Below, in pieces: positions 13,463-13,676 of a stretch of DNA of 13,676 nt. The first letter of the stretch is position 1; the number at the start of each line of letters is the position of its first letter. A program made the position numbers and the translations under genes. The notes beneath the pieces are model-generated. The model did not search any database. It was not told the origin of the DNA and saw only the letters and a list, made by a program, of their open reading frames with translations. The stretch is from an uncultured Eubacteriales bacterium (GTDB lineage Bacteria; Bacillota; Clostridia; Oscillospirales; Acutalibacteraceae), in contig CAKSWC010000027.1 of assembly GCA_934511365.1 (NCBI GenBank), positions 1 to 13,676 on the forward strand. The letters run 5' to 3'.

Positions 13463-13491
13463 TTGACAAATTCTAACAAATGTGCTAAAAT
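13463..13491 (+). promoter_or_regulatory. promoter of the right small membrane protein
   Basis: A perfect TTGACA (13463-13468), a 17-base spacer and TAAAAT (13486-13491) preceded by TGC, an extended -10. It matches the promoter at the left end of the window at 23 of 29 positions, including most of the spacer, which suggests common descent rather than chance. Confidence 0.85.
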
Positions 13492-13511
13492 AATTATGGT
13501 GCCGGATATAA

Positions 13512-13542
13512 CGGTAAGGCGGCTGCTCCTCAAAAGAGGAGG
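13512..13542 (+). promoter_or_regulatory. leader motif and Shine-Dalgarno-sequestering hairpin
   Basis: The leader contains CGGTAAGGCGG (13512-13522), followed by a perfect 6-bp hairpin CTCCTC-AAAA-GAGGAG (13526-13541). The 3' arm is the Shine-Dalgarno sequence itself (GGAGG, 13538-13542), 8 bases before the ATG. The same CGGYAAGGCGG plus CU-rich segment is present in the leader at the left end. The folding would hide the ribosome-binding site until it is opened, as known for type I toxin mRNAs; here this is inferred. Confidence 0.6.
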
Positions 13543-13550
13543 TGATGACA

Positions 13551-13652
13551 ATGACAGAAATCATTGATCTGCTTAGGCTTATTCTTGAGCTTCTCAGTTT
13601 GATTGTCAGCGTTATCTCTCTTTACTTATCAAGTAAAAAGAATCGTTCTTAG
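13551..13652 (+). CDS. 33-residue single-helix membrane peptide, holin-like type I toxin candidate
   Basis: A complete short gene from ATG 13551 to TAG 13652. The peptide starts MTEIIDLL, continues as one hydrophobic helix of about 20 residues (Leu/Ile/Val/Ser, with single Asp, Arg and Glu residues in its first half) and ends in the polar, basic SSKKNRS. This layout of acidic N-terminus, one membrane helix and lysine-rich tail is that of small holin-like toxins of Firmicutes (type I toxin-antitoxin systems). Support for it being a real gene is the perfect promoter, the GGAGG site 8 bases upstream, and the leader motif shared with the left-end gene. Toxicity and an antisense RNA antitoxin are not demonstrated; the antitoxin would lie to the right, outside the window. 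Confidence 0.65.
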   Translation: MTEIIDLLRLILELLSLIVSVISLYLSSKKNRS

Positions 13653-13669
13653 TAGATAAAAACTAAGAA
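13646..13669. other. hairpin over the stop codon of the right small gene
   Basis: A perfect 8-bp inverted repeat, TTCTTAGT (13646-13653) with ACTAAGAA (13662-13669) and an 8-base loop, includes the TAG stop codon. There is no T-run after it inside the window; the window ends AACACCGC. It could be part of a 3' structure that protects the mRNA or pairs with the leader. Confidence 0.45.
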
Positions 13670-13676
13670 ACACCGC

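Overview
The window looks like chromosomal DNA of a low- to mid-GC Firmicute, most likely a gut-type clostridium (Oscillospirales-like). This rests on the long (140-residue) form of S12, a Noc-type ParB protein next to rsmG, perfect Firmicute parS sites, strong AAGGAGG ribosome-binding sites, TTG and GTG starts on real genes, and TTGACA-N17-TAAAAT promoters. No database search was possible, so the family assignment is a judgement.

Layout. (1) 1-728: a leftward small-membrane-protein gene runs off the left edge. It has its own strong promoter and a structured leader, followed by an AT-rich gene-free stretch with a heptamer tandem repeat. (2) 729-4274, rightward: mnmG (tRNA wobble-uridine modification), rsmG (16S rRNA m7G methylation) and a noc-like ParB/Noc gene. 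Perfect parS sites lie inside mnmG and between mnmG and rsmG. This is the conserved origin-proximal gidA-gidB-noc block, but mnmE is not directly upstream and soj/spo0J do not follow. (3) 4275-8454: a structured convergent terminator, a leftward 252-residue lipoprotein, a rightward EamA-type permease, and a leftward 732-residue DUF5696-like lipoprotein whose 3' end overlaps the permease gene by 41 bases. (4) 8455-13375, rightward: the str gene cluster rpsL-rpsG-fusA-tuf, with a promoter before rpsL, a long hairpin-rich rpsL-rpsG spacer, a separate promoter before tuf and a strong terminator after it. (5) 13376-13676: a complete 33-codon small membrane protein gene with promoter and leader.

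How it fits together. Most of the window is core housekeeping: translation factors, rRNA and tRNA modification, and chromosome segregation or occlusion. The accessory part is two cell-surface lipoproteins and a permease.

The most notable signal is that the small-protein genes at the two ends belong to one dispersed family. Their promoters match at 23 of 29 positions, both leaders carry the same CGGYAAGGCGG motif, and in both an upstream CU-rich segment can pair with the Shine-Dalgarno sequence. This is the architecture of a type I toxin (holin-like) module. The assignment is inferred, and no antitoxin RNA is visible because both modules are cut by the window edges or end close to them.
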